64,000 nt of DNA, taken from Actinomycetota bacterium. Lineage in GTDB: Bacteria; Actinomycetota; UBA4738; HRBIN12. Position numbers and translations under genes: made by a program. The DNA lies in assembly GCA_040881665.1 (NCBI GenBank), contig JBBECT010000004.1:630303-694302 (forward strand), read 5' to 3'. The notes below the pieces were generated by a model, which had not been told where the DNA came from, ran no database searches, and worked only from the letters and a program-made list of their open reading frames with translations. Positions 17,501 through 25,542 of this stretch are shown here, piece after piece. How positions within the stretch are numbered: position 1 is the stretch's first letter; each line of letters starts with the position of its first letter.

Positions 17501-17972
17501 TGGCGGCGTGCTCGGGATGATCCTCGCGCAGAAGTACAAGGACAAGATCCCGCCGATCCGGTTGCTGCTGTCGGCGATGTTCCTCCTCGGTGCCGGAGCC
17601 TTGGTGTTCGGGGGCTTCCTCGAGCTGTGGAGCTTCGGCTTGATGCTGTTCTGCGGGTTCCTCGGATTCTTCGTCGGGAAGATCTCCGCGGACACGATCG
17701 TTCAGCAGTCGATGCCCGACGACTTCCGCGGCCGCGCGTTCGCGCTGTTCGACATCGCCTACAACCTCGGATTCGTGATCCCGGCACTGATCCTGTTCTT
17801 CCTCTACGACGACTCCCGCGTCGCGGCGATCCTCGTCGGATCGGGCGCGGTCTTCCTCGTGCTGACGGCCCTCGTCGCGCGGTGGGCGGGGAAGCACTCG
17901 TCGGAGTTCCAGACGCAGGACGATCTGCACGACGTGGAACACGGAGCCGTGACCCAAGAGCCGACCGGCTGA
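14505..17972 (+). CDS. GT-C-like membrane protein fused to an MFS transporter
   Basis: A 1155-residue polytopic protein with two unlike halves. Residues about 28-400 hold roughly ten helices with a GT-C flavour, including an Asp in the first outer loop (RDPAWYTWRAN, D58) as in lipid-linked sugar transferases. Residues about 410-605 form an extracytoplasmic domain. Three helices follow (about 610-690). From about 705 the protein is a major facilitator: motif A-like FIDRFERRRVL near 780-790, SGRDLLQGNGLSQAGG near 865, and a helix set to about 1135. I read it as glycosyltransferase plus lipid or sugar transporter in one chain. The start has GAAGGGA upstream. Whether it forms part of a surface-glycolipid or phosphodiester pathway with the five preceding enzymes is inference. 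Confidence 0.75.
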   Translation: MALTKDAPAQRDAAAVAGTGPGRIWSAPWVLIALTAVLLTFLAWGFIDDPTISAPTRDPAWYTWRANVVFEDEPVRIVEEWGPFSAFSGGYRVTVPMFGALMRGVGGVETFQFSGILMIGIPVLAGLAMGAFGYRTKKDPALILLTLLAAAGLFLTTPYVGYLDNIFVLFVLASILAFVPSAQTSWGARAACFLLGILAAFTHPTTCVLFGLSLLAVFGWRVLTARFRFGDALRRHGPALMSVGFGMVVGLAMWVVGIWGKPASLVEAALPPPYEGTFFNDRQLDWILSMKPLVTFTLATIAVVATIAISRRRREPADTYSVTSIWFLLPYAAILATPLNAQATGDENGLPLYRFFNATTAIMVLAGLGAWLSIRWLSGRPGTQKTLGVLASSVIVAALGWVFVSGWQTWIKPDNQWISQETRVALSSANEIAERVDDVPLAIIGNYATEPQSYGWGKTFTNVFRTTLPGEDAERVGTYWGTLDNFIAGEPTNFEKDRVPTVTNDERTMSEGYLAHLTAVAEEQGAPPVVFVVREFSLGENKELFPEDESCLDEGTVPREEIVPLGCDIGIVSVDGVTTTPSDEVLEAARQAEVAQQAEFDDHEGPFGNPGHLLQVLLALFLVFVLPGLLAARFFELEGFFTKFSLVPAISVMLTLLTAIVVAAVWRGPFDAAHGWTAVILASAIGGALTLWRVGIMKPFQAIARFFNGMFGLFSERDFATLMGVQFLIQAADGVLRGTIGKSIGFGGEEGFDVTTVPSPRYLLAVVLALYLPYTIISPFIGVFIDRFERRRVLTVSAAATAVLAVVIAAPVLLSIGDESSEGKVGVTIALIVAVLIIQACVRIMLAVKSAALPGVLSGRDLLQGNGLSQAGGAFFQIVGIAFGLGASAFLPSWILIVIGSGILAISVLVARQIRRMEVTKHTATFREEAKRVVSDMIDGLKEVAARKPAAIGLASFQMLRYQFWGFTLFVFALYASELAKGEDASLVSLALTGVGGLLGGVLGMILAQKYKDKIPPIRLLLSAMFLLGAGALVFGGFLELWSFGLMLFCGFLGFFVGKISADTIVQQSMPDDFRGRAFALFDIAYNLGFVIPALILFFLYDDSRVAAILVGSGAVFLVLTALVARWAGKHSSEFQTQDDLHDVEHGAVTQEPTG

Positions 17973-17991
17973 CGATCGGTCAGGGCCGGTC
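17963..17991. terminator. Bidirectional hairpin overlapping two convergent stops
   Basis: GACCGG-CTGAC (17963-17973) pairs with GTCAG (17979-17983) and CCGGTC (17986-17991), leaving a five-base loop and a two-base bulge. It contains the stop codons of both the fusion gene and the convergent small gene. Confidence 0.5.
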
Positions 17992-18264
17992 GATCGTCTC
18001 CTCGAACTCGGGGAAATAGCGGGCGATCACCCGGACGTCGAACCGCGGGAGGATCGATCCCTTCGATTCACGCTCGAGCAGGAACGCGAAGCACGCGTGG
18101 ACGAAGGCCTCGGGGGACGCGTACCCCGAGCCGAGCCGGGCGAGGTCGCCCGGGTCGAGCGTGACCTCGTGCGCGGAGAACGAGCGATCCGCGTCGGTCA
18201 CCGTCACGTCGAATCGATACGCGGGTGGCGGTCCGTTCACCAGGGCCACGTCGATCGTTGCCAC
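17980..18264 (-). CDS. Conserved small protein, unknown function
   Basis: A 94-residue soluble protein with no signal or membrane segment. GTG 18264 is supported by a strong Shine-Dalgarno (GAGGAGG) seven bases upstream. It starts ATIDVALVNGPPPAYRFDVTV and ends in an acidic tail (FPEFEETIDRP). A strand-rich first half and the helix PEAFVHACFAFLLERES are visible. It lies 11 bases downstream of the alpha/beta hydrolase gene and is likely co-transcribed with it. I do not recognise the family. A much longer in-frame ORF overlaps the hydrolase on the same strand and is a shadow. Confidence 0.7.
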   Translation of the reverse strand: MATIDVALVNGPPPAYRFDVTVTDADRSFSAHEVTLDPGDLARLGSGYASPEAFVHACFAFLLERESKGSILPRFDVRVIARYFPEFEETIDRP

Positions 18265-18275
18265 CCTGCGCCTCC

Positions 18276-19223
18276 TCAGAGCTTCCGGTCCTCGAGCCAG
18301 TCTTCGACCGCGGTCAGCCAGCGCTCGGGGGCTTCGAGCTGAGGAACGTGCCCGCAGTCGTTGAGGATCCGCAGCGACCAGTCGGGATGGTCGAGCCAGG
18401 CGCGCTCGGCCGAGGCGGCGGGGACGAACCGGTCGTCGCGCCCGTGGACGACGAGCACCGGGCAGGCGATATCGTCGAGCGCCGCCCGGAACCGGCGTCG
18501 CCGGTCGTAGAGCCGCTGGATCGATCTCGCCGCGTCCAGGAACGCCGCCGGCGCCCCCGGGTCGCGGCGGTGCACTTCCGCGACCTCGATCTGCGCTTGC
18601 ACGATGTCCTCGGGGATGCGTTCCGGGTCGTTCGTCGTCAATCGGAACCCGAGCCGTACCAGCTGCTCGGAGCTCATCCCCTCGAAGCGCTGCTTCATCA
18701 TCCACGCCCCCGTTCCCCGCCCGCGGTAGGCCAGGAACGCACCCGCCACCACCGGCGACGGGAGCGCGGTCCACAGTGGCGGCCAGATCGAGGAGGTCGC
18801 TATCACGCCGGCGACCGAGCCCGGCTCGAACGCGGCCTGGAGCAGGGCGATGCCACCACCCATCGAGTTCCCGGCGAGCAGCAGCTCACCGGTCCCGACC
18901 TCGGCGAGGAACGCGGACAAGAGCCTGCGGTTCTCCGGGAGGCTCGCGCCGCGGTCGCCGCGCGGTGTCCGGCCGAACCCCGCCAGGTCGACGGCGATCG
19001 TTCGTCCCCAGCTCGACAGGTCCGGAGCCACGCGCAGCCAGTTCACGTGTGAGCCGCCGAGGCCGTGGACGAGGACGAACGTGCGCTGATCGGGCCCGTC
19101 CCAGACGGCGTAGTGGACCGGCACACCGAGGTCACGGATCCGTTCGCTCGCACCCGCTGCGGTCGCGGGACCGGGCGCCGGATCCGATGCGGCGGCGGTG
19201 TTCCGAGACGACGGGAGCGCCAT
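18276..19223 (-). CDS. Alpha/beta-fold hydrolase
   Basis: A 315-residue serine hydrolase. The oxyanion-hole motif is VLVHGLGGSH, the nucleophile elbow GNSMGGG (Ser120), the acid lies in VVHGRDDRFVP and the catalytic His in NDCGHVPQLEAPE. A cap-domain insertion follows the elbow (about residues 145-225). This arrangement is typical of esterases, C-C bond hydrolases and epoxide hydrolases; the substrate cannot be told. The ATG lies six bases after a TACCCT -10 element, so the mRNA is probably leaderless. It is followed by a small unknown gene in the same operon. Confidence 0.88.
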   Translation of the reverse strand: MALPSSRNTAAASDPAPGPATAAGASERIRDLGVPVHYAVWDGPDQRTFVLVHGLGGSHVNWLRVAPDLSSWGRTIAVDLAGFGRTPRGDRGASLPENRRLLSAFLAEVGTGELLLAGNSMGGGIALLQAAFEPGSVAGVIATSSIWPPLWTALPSPVVAGAFLAYRGRGTGAWMMKQRFEGMSSEQLVRLGFRLTTNDPERIPEDIVQAQIEVAEVHRRDPGAPAAFLDAARSIQRLYDRRRRFRAALDDIACPVLVVHGRDDRFVPAASAERAWLDHPDWSLRILNDCGHVPQLEAPERWLTAVEDWLEDRKL

Positions 19224-19229
19224 GTGCCA

Positions 19230-19235
19230 AGGGTA
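19230..19235 (-). promoter_or_regulatory. -10 element TACCCT, leaderless
   Basis: TACCCT on the minus strand, six bases before the hydrolase ATG at 19223. Confidence 0.45.
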
Positions 19236-19295
19236 CCCGTAGCGCGATGAACACCACGGCCGACCTCCGACTGTTCGTGAGCGAAGCGGTGCGTG

Positions 19296-20288
19296 TCAAC
19301 GATCCAGGGCGTGGACGTAGCGCAACTGCTTGACCGGGTCGAACGCGCGCTCGTCGGCGATGCAGGCGAAGAACATCGCGGTCACGACGAGGACGAAGAA
19401 CGGCGTCGTGAACAGCTGCCCCGCCGCGACGCCGACGGCGAGGACGAGGTCCGGGTCCGACGGTGAGGCGTCGGTGAACAGTCCTGCCACGGTGCGGATG
19501 CCGAAGTTCACCACGATCGCCAGGAACGACGCGACGAGGATCGCCCCCACGACCTGCCACAGGCGTCCCTCGGTGAGCAGCCACGAGCGCCCGATCGCGA
19601 TCCGCCCGCGGCGTCCCTCGGCGATCAGGAGGAGCTCGGCGAACGCGAGGCGGGTCGAGAAGAACACCAGGAGTGGGATCCCGAGAACGGTGCCCACCCA
19701 ATAGCCGACCCGTTCGCTCGCGAGGGCCCCGGCGAGCAGGCTGGCCGCGAGCACGATCGCGCCCACCGCCAGATAGACGATCGCGACCAGCAGCGAGATC
19801 CACAGCATCGATCTCCATCGAAACAGGCCCTGGCGAAGCATCGCGGAGAACGAAAGCTTCTCTCCCAGGTACGCGCCCACCGCGATCCGGGTCAGGACGA
19901 CCAGGTAGGCGGGCCACAGGAACAGCTGGCTCACGACCTTCAGCGCCAGCAACCACGCGGGCCCGTCGTCGAACACCAGCGGGAGGAACGATTGGGCCGT
20001 CCCCACGACGTTGCCGGTGATCCTCACGTCCGCGAACAACGAGGTGGTGATCGTGACCGGGGCCACGAGGAGGAGGGTCAGGCCCGCGAAGGGGACGATC
20101 CGACGGGCGTAGGTGCGAACCCCCCATTCGACCGCGGAACCCACACTCAGCGGTGGTCCCGGCAGCGAAGGTTCGGGCGGGGCGGGAGGCGGTGGGGGTG
20201 CGCCGGCCGGGCCCGGGCGTGGGCCGGACGGGGGAGGCTCGACGGCCGACGGGCCGGGAACATCAGCGGGCGGCCCGTGGTTAACCAT
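19296..20288 (-). CDS. Multi-pass membrane protein with proline-rich N-terminus
   Basis: A 330-residue protein. Residues 1-50 are a disordered Pro/Gly-rich stretch, then about six hydrophobic helices follow with long amphipathic connections. The pattern resembles membrane proteins of the glycerophosphoryl diester phosphodiesterase membrane-domain / DUF7847-like type: a VEWGVRTYARRIVPF entry helix, and conserved SWLLTEGRLWQVVGA before the last helices. No catalytic motif is visible. ATG 20288 lies four bases after the expected transcription start from TAGCGT. It diverges from the sigma factor gene across a shared 220-base regulatory region. Confidence 0.7.
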   Translation of the reverse strand: MVNHGPPADVPGPSAVEPPPSGPRPGPAGAPPPPPAPPEPSLPGPPLSVGSAVEWGVRTYARRIVPFAGLTLLLVAPVTITTSLFADVRITGNVVGTAQSFLPLVFDDGPAWLLALKVVSQLFLWPAYLVVLTRIAVGAYLGEKLSFSAMLRQGLFRWRSMLWISLLVAIVYLAVGAIVLAASLLAGALASERVGYWVGTVLGIPLLVFFSTRLAFAELLLIAEGRRGRIAIGRSWLLTEGRLWQVVGAILVASFLAIVVNFGIRTVAGLFTDASPSDPDLVLAVGVAAGQLFTTPFFVLVVTAMFFACIADERAFDPVKQLRYVHALDR

Positions 20289-20299
20289 GACGGGCAGCG

Positions 20300-20305
20300 A
20301 CGCTA
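20300..20305 (-). promoter_or_regulatory. -10 element TAGCGT for the membrane-protein gene
   Basis: TAGCGT on the minus strand, 11 bases upstream of ATG 20288. Confidence 0.4.
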
Positions 20306-20346
20306 CCGGTGACCTTTGGTCTTCACAAGACCGCCACTTGCCCGGC

Positions 20347-20375
20347 TTTACAAACATCGGTCGCGTGCGTACGAT
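20347..20375 (+). promoter_or_regulatory. Sigma-70-type promoter of the sigma factor gene
   Basis: TTTACA (20347-20352), a 17-base spacer, and TACGAT (20370-20375) form a good consensus promoter. Transcription would start near 20382 and give a leader of about 130 bases. It is the clearest -35/-10 pair in the window. Confidence 0.6.
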
Positions 20376-20510
20376 GCCAACAGGTGGGCGTACCGATGCC
20401 CCCGTTCAGCACGCGCTCAGCCGGTCTGGGCACCTGACAACGCGAGATCCCGAAGACCACCGATGCCGACTCCCGCGCGGCCCGGGGCTTCGAGGAAAGG
20501 GAGTGAGATC

Positions 20511-21443
<933 letters not shown>

Positions 21444-21464
21444 CCACGCACCCTCAGCAGCACC

Positions 21465-21491
21465 GAACGGCCGCCCTCCGGGCGGCCGTTC
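21465..21491 (+). terminator. Strong 12-bp hairpin after the sigma factor gene
   Basis: Twelve perfect base pairs (21465-21476 with 21480-21491) close a three-base loop, 21 bases after the stop codon. The tail is TGCGTTCC, so termination would be hairpin-driven. Confidence 0.65.
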
Positions 21492-21632
21492 TGCGTTCCG
21501 ACCGCCGTTCCCGCTCCTGAACGGCATTCAGGGCGCGCTGGGGCACAACGGTTCAGGCAGGGGGCGCGACCTCCGATACCCGTAGGAGGTCCGGGTGGCA
21601 GCCTGCCGCCCAGCGGAGGCGTGGCGGGTTCG

Positions 21633-23510
21633 ATGCATGAGAACGAGCTCCAGCGACTGCTCGGCTTCCTGCTGGGCGACGTTCCCTTGCACGACGACGA
21701 CCTCGAGGGAGCCGATGCGGACACGCTGCGCGAGCGTCTGAACGACGCCCGGCGTCAGCTCGAGGAGATGCGCACGCTGTACCGCAACGTGGTGGAGCAG
21801 CTCCCCGCGTTCCTCTACATCGACTCGCCGGAGGCGGACGGCCCCACCTACTACGCCAGTCCCAAGATCGAGGAGATCCTCGGGATCACCGCGCAGCAAT
21901 ACATCAACTTCTCCGAGATCTGGGACGACATGATCCACCCCGACGACCGCCAGCGAGCGATCGACGACTACAACTCCTACGCCAAGTACGGGTATCCCGA
22001 CCGTGGCGACTTCCGCTACATCCGGCCCGACGGCAGCGTCGTCTGGGTCCACGACCGCTCGAGCAAGATCCTCGACGAGGCCGGCAACCCGATCCTCGTC
22101 CAGGGAGTGATGTTCGACATCACCCAGCAGAAGGAGGCCGAGCTGGCGGTCCAGCACATGGCGTATCACGACACCCTCACGGGCCTGCCGAACCGACGCA
22201 TGTTCGAGCAGCACCTGGAACTCGCCCTCGCGCGTGCCCGTCGCGACGATCACGGCGTGGCCGTGCTGTTCTGCGACCTCGACCAGTTCAAGCTCGTCAA
22301 CGACAGCCTCGGGCATGCCGTCGGCGATGATCTGTTGAAGCAGGTTGCCGCGCGGCTCCGGGACGCGACACGCGACACGGACCTGATCGCCCGGCAGGGT
22401 GGAGACGAGTTCCTCGTCCTCGTCGGTGACGTCGAGCGGGGTGAGGACGGCAGCGACGCCGCGACACGGGTCGGGCAGGGCGTGGCCGACCGCATCGCGG
22501 AGGAGTTCCGACGTCCCTTCAAGGTCGGCGGGGTCGAGATGATCTCGACGCCGAGCATCGGGATCAGTCTGTTCCCCGACGACGCCCGCGACGGCCAGGA
22601 ACTGATGCGCAACGCGGACGCGGCGATGTACGTGCACAAGCGCTCGGGAGGAACCGGACGTTCCGCGGTGCACTCGGGCAGTTCGAACGCGATGGAACAG
22701 CTCTCGTCGTTGACGCGCCTGCGCAAGGCCGTCGAGGACCAGCATTGGGAGCTGCACTACCAGCCGATCGTGGACCTGGGCTCCGGCGAGATGCTCGCCG
22801 CGGAGGCGCTGCTGCGGTGGCGTGATCCGGCGGGTGGGATCACGCGTCCGGGAGAGTTCATCCCCCTCGCCGAGGAGACGGGGCTGATCCAGAGCATCGG
22901 GGACTGGGTGCTCGGTGAGGTCTGCCGGCAGATGCGCGAGTGGCACGATGCCGGGATCGACCTGGACGTCAGCGTGAACGTCTCCCCGCTACAGCTGTCG
23001 CGATCGGGCATCGTGGACGAGATCTCCTCGCATCTGGACGTGCACCACCTGCCGCACGAGGCGATGATCGTGGAGCTCACCGAGTCGACGGCGATGGCCG
23101 ATCCCGAGCAGATCCAGAAGCTGTTGTGGGAACTCCGCGGGCGGGGCGTTCGCATCGCGATCGACGACTTCGGCACCGGCGCCTCGTCCCTCGCCCGCCT
23201 GCGACACCTGCCGGTCGAGATCCTGAAGATCGATCGGTCGTTCGTGGCCGACACGGTCCTGGATGAGGACGCCGCATCGATGGTCGGAGCGATCGTCGAG
23301 CTGTCGCGCACGCTGGGGATGGTTCCGCTCGCGGAGGCTGTCGAAACGGAAGAGCAGCGAGGGATCGTCGAGCGGCTCGGCTGCTCCCTCGCGCAGGGCT
23401 ACCTGTTCTGCCGCCCGATCCCCGCCGTCGACCTCGTCGCAGACATCCGCGAGGGCCGCCTACGCCTCGCGATGAAGGGCGCGCAGAGCGCCGACGTCGG
23501 TCGCGGCTAG
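21633..23510 (+). CDS. PAS-GGDEF-EAL cyclic-di-GMP signalling protein
   Basis: A 625-residue cytoplasmic protein that may both make and degrade c-di-GMP. A short N-terminal helical part (1-45) is followed by a PAS domain (about 45-175, core FLYIDSPEADGPTYYASPKI, ending in FDITQQKEAE). The diguanylate cyclase domain has an intact active-site loop RQGGDEF (about 253-259), and the EAL domain has EALLRW (about 391-396), NVSPLQLS, IDDFGTG and AEAVETEEQ. Both catalytic signatures look complete. ATG 21633 was chosen; GTG 21621 is an in-frame alternative, closer to GGAGG. There is no membrane segment, so any signal must be cytoplasmic. Confidence 0.92.
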   Translation: MHENELQRLLGFLLGDVPLHDDDLEGADADTLRERLNDARRQLEEMRTLYRNVVEQLPAFLYIDSPEADGPTYYASPKIEEILGITAQQYINFSEIWDDMIHPDDRQRAIDDYNSYAKYGYPDRGDFRYIRPDGSVVWVHDRSSKILDEAGNPILVQGVMFDITQQKEAELAVQHMAYHDTLTGLPNRRMFEQHLELALARARRDDHGVAVLFCDLDQFKLVNDSLGHAVGDDLLKQVAARLRDATRDTDLIARQGGDEFLVLVGDVERGEDGSDAATRVGQGVADRIAEEFRRPFKVGGVEMISTPSIGISLFPDDARDGQELMRNADAAMYVHKRSGGTGRSAVHSGSSNAMEQLSSLTRLRKAVEDQHWELHYQPIVDLGSGEMLAAEALLRWRDPAGGITRPGEFIPLAEETGLIQSIGDWVLGEVCRQMREWHDAGIDLDVSVNVSPLQLSRSGIVDEISSHLDVHHLPHEAMIVELTESTAMADPEQIQKLLWELRGRGVRIAIDDFGTGASSLARLRHLPVEILKIDRSFVADTVLDEDAASMVGAIVELSRTLGMVPLAEAVETEEQRGIVERLGCSLAQGYLFCRPIPAVDLVADIREGRLRLAMKGAQSADVGRG

Positions 23511-23562
23511 CACGCTCAGGCCAGATCGATCTGTTCTCTCCGTGAGGTGTGGGTAAGTCTCT

Positions 23563-24333
23563 CTAGGGCGACCGCCGTGGCGATCGGGACTCGGCGTCGG
23601 ACCTGGCGGTGGCGACGGCTGCTTCGAGACCGGTGCGCACGCGGGCCGTGAATACCTCGAGGGCGTCCTGGTCCGCGGGGCCGCCCGACGGGCGGATCGG
23701 CTCGCCCACGGCGAGCGTGACCGGGGGCCGCACGGGGCGGGAGAACCGGAGCCGTCCTCGCGGCCAACGTGCCTGCGTTCCCCAGATGCCCACCGGAAGC
23801 ACCGGCGCACCGGCGGCGAGAGCGATCCGCGCGATGCCGGTCCGGATCCGCTGGAGGTCACCCTCCGGCTCGGGGTTCACATGGCCCTCGGGGAAGATGC
23901 CGGCCAGCGCGCCGGCATGAACGGTGCGGATCGCTTCGTCGAGGGCGTGCTCGTCGCGCTGCCGACGTCGGATCGGGATCTGCCGGGTCTTGCGCAAGCA
24001 CCAGCCGACGATCCTCGGACGGAAGAACTCGACCGCCGACAGGAACCGCACGATCCGGCCCCGACCGTACGGAGCGAGACAGACCACCGGTCCGTCGAGC
24101 ATGCTCACGTGGTTCGCAGCGACGATGCCGGCGCCGGTCGCGGGGATCCGTTCGGCGCCGAGGATCCGGAGACGGAAGACCAGTCGCGTCAGAGGTGCGA
24201 CCATGAGCCACCCGAGACGCCACCACCCGTCGATCTCGTTCCCGACCGGGGCCGGGCGTGTTCCGGGACCCGGACCCTTCGGACCGGAAGTCGAGCCCAT
24301 GGCCTTAGGGCCGTCGTCGTGCTGATCGCTCAC
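23563..24333 (-). CDS. 1-acyl-glycerol-3-phosphate acyltransferase-like protein
   Basis: A 256-residue PlsC-family acyltransferase that transfers acyl chains to lysophospholipid-type acceptors at the inner membrane. The HX4D catalytic motif is in ANHVSMLDGPVV, the arginine block is near RFLSAVEFFR, and the substrate-binding motif is IFPEGHVNPE. A hydrophobic stretch (GWLMVAPLTRLVF) precedes the catalytic domain. GTG 24333 lies six bases after TAGCAT, consistent with a leaderless mRNA; ATG 24300 is an alternative. It is transcribed divergently from the M20 peptidase gene with only 33 bases between start codons. Confidence 0.88.
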   Translation of the reverse strand: MSDQHDDGPKAMGSTSGPKGPGPGTRPAPVGNEIDGWWRLGWLMVAPLTRLVFRLRILGAERIPATGAGIVAANHVSMLDGPVVCLAPYGRGRIVRFLSAVEFFRPRIVGWCLRKTRQIPIRRRQRDEHALDEAIRTVHAGALAGIFPEGHVNPEPEGDLQRIRTGIARIALAAGAPVLPVGIWGTQARWPRGRLRFSRPVRPPVTLAVGEPIRPSGGPADQDALEVFTARVRTGLEAAVATARSDAESRSPRRSP

Positions 24334-24339
24334 GTTCCG

Positions 24340-24345
24340 ATGCTA
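24340..24345 (-). promoter_or_regulatory. -10 element TAGCAT, leaderless acyltransferase promoter
   Basis: TAGCAT on the minus strand, six bases from GTG 24333. It is eight bases away from the -10 of the divergent gene. Confidence 0.5.
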
Positions 24346-24353
24346 CCCGCACC

Positions 24354-24359
24354 TATACT
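24354..24359 (+). promoter_or_regulatory. -10 element TATACT, leaderless M20 peptidase promoter
   Basis: TATACT matches the -10 consensus in five of six positions and is seven bases before GTG 24367. Confidence 0.6.
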
Positions 24360-24366
24360 CGCCCTC

Positions 24367-25539
24367 GTGGTGGACATCCCTGCGCTGCTGGAGTTCGCGG
24401 AGGGTCGACGTGACGTGTTCGCGGCCGATCTGCGCTCGATGGTCGACGTTGATTGCGGGTCGTACACGCCCGACGGCGTCAACGCGATCGCGGATGTGTG
24501 CGAGCGACGGTTCGCGAACGACGGTTGGATCGTGGAGCGCCGGTCGCACCAGCCCGACGACGAGGAGCCGCGCCTCGGTGACCTGGTGATCGGCACGCTC
24601 TCAGGTGCAGGTGGACCGCGTGTGTTGTTGACCGGACATACGGACACGGTCTTCGACGAGGGAACGGTCGCTCGGCGGCCGTACCGGGCCGAGGGAGACA
24701 TCGCGTTCGGGCCGGGAACCTCCGACATGAAGGGCGGACTCCTCGCCGGGTTCGAGGCAGTCGAGGCTCTACAGCACATCGGGTTCGATCGGTTCTCCTC
24801 GATCACCTACGTGTGCAACCCGGACGAGGAGATCGGGTCTCCCTTCTCGGGCCCGGCGATCCGGGAGCTGGCCGGGTCGGCAGACGTCGCGTTCGTCCTC
24901 GAGTGCGCACGGGCGAGTGGGGATCTCGTGTCCTCACGCAAGGGCGTGACCGACTACTCGATCGAGTTCGTCGGACGAGCCGCGCACGCGGGCGTCGAAC
25001 CGGAGAAGGGGGCCAGTGCCGTCCTCGCCGCCGCTCACGCGACCGTCGCCCTGCACGAGCTCAACGCGCGGTGGCCCGGCGTGACGGTGAACGTTGGCGT
25101 GTCGCGCGGCGGCTCTCGCTCGAACGTCGTTGCCGAACGGAGCGAGCTGCACGTGGATCTGCGCGCGCCCGACGAGGCATCGATGCGCGATGCAGAGGCG
25201 CAGATCGGGGAGATCTCCCGCGAGGCCGCCGTCCCCGGCGTCGAGGTGCTCCTCCACGAGCACGGATGGCACCGGCCGATGGAGAGATCCGGGCGAAGCG
25301 CGACGCTCGCCGATCTCGCGGTCCTGACGGCCAAGGAGCTCGGTCTCGACATCACCGACGTCGCGACCGGCGGAGCCTCCGACGCGAACACGACGAGTGC
25401 GATGGGGGTTCCGACGCTCGACGGTCTGGGACCGGTGGGCGGCGACGCGCACGCGGAAGGTGAGTGGCTCGACCTGGCGAGCGTTCCGACCCGGATCGCG
25501 CTGCTGGCGGCGCTGATCGCCCGCGCGGGGGAGGTCTAG
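24367..25539 (+). CDS. M20-family metallopeptidase
   Basis: A 390-residue zinc-dependent exopeptidase or carboxypeptidase (CPG2/ArgE type). Metal and catalytic residues are visible in order: LLTGHTDTVFDEG (His ligand and Asp), FGPGTSDMKGG (bridging Asp), NPDEEIGS (catalytic Glu and Glu ligand) and the C-terminal GGDAHAEGEW (His ligand). The dimerisation or lid domain lies between about residues 190 and 300. The leaderless promoter fixes GTG 24367 (an adjacent GTG at 24370 is equivalent). The histidine kinase gene begins three bases after the stop, so the two are co-transcribed. Confidence 0.9.
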   Translation: MVDIPALLEFAEGRRDVFAADLRSMVDVDCGSYTPDGVNAIADVCERRFANDGWIVERRSHQPDDEEPRLGDLVIGTLSGAGGPRVLLTGHTDTVFDEGTVARRPYRAEGDIAFGPGTSDMKGGLLAGFEAVEALQHIGFDRFSSITYVCNPDEEIGSPFSGPAIRELAGSADVAFVLECARASGDLVSSRKGVTDYSIEFVGRAAHAGVEPEKGASAVLAAAHATVALHELNARWPGVTVNVGVSRGGSRSNVVAERSELHVDLRAPDEASMRDAEAQIGEISREAAVPGVEVLLHEHGWHRPMERSGRSATLADLAVLTAKELGLDITDVATGGASDANTTSAMGVPTLDGLGPVGGDAHAEGEWLDLASVPTRIALLAALIARAGEV

Positions 25540-25542
25540 CCG

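Noticed and set aside
15432-17957. 841-codon open frame on the minus strand opposite the GT-C/MFS fusion
   Set aside because: Composition is His/Arg/Glu-rich antisense of hydrophobic codons, with no conserved motif.
23511-23562. Palindrome CAGATCGATCTG as a terminator between convergent genes
   Set aside because: It has no loop and is too short; a chance palindrome is as likely.
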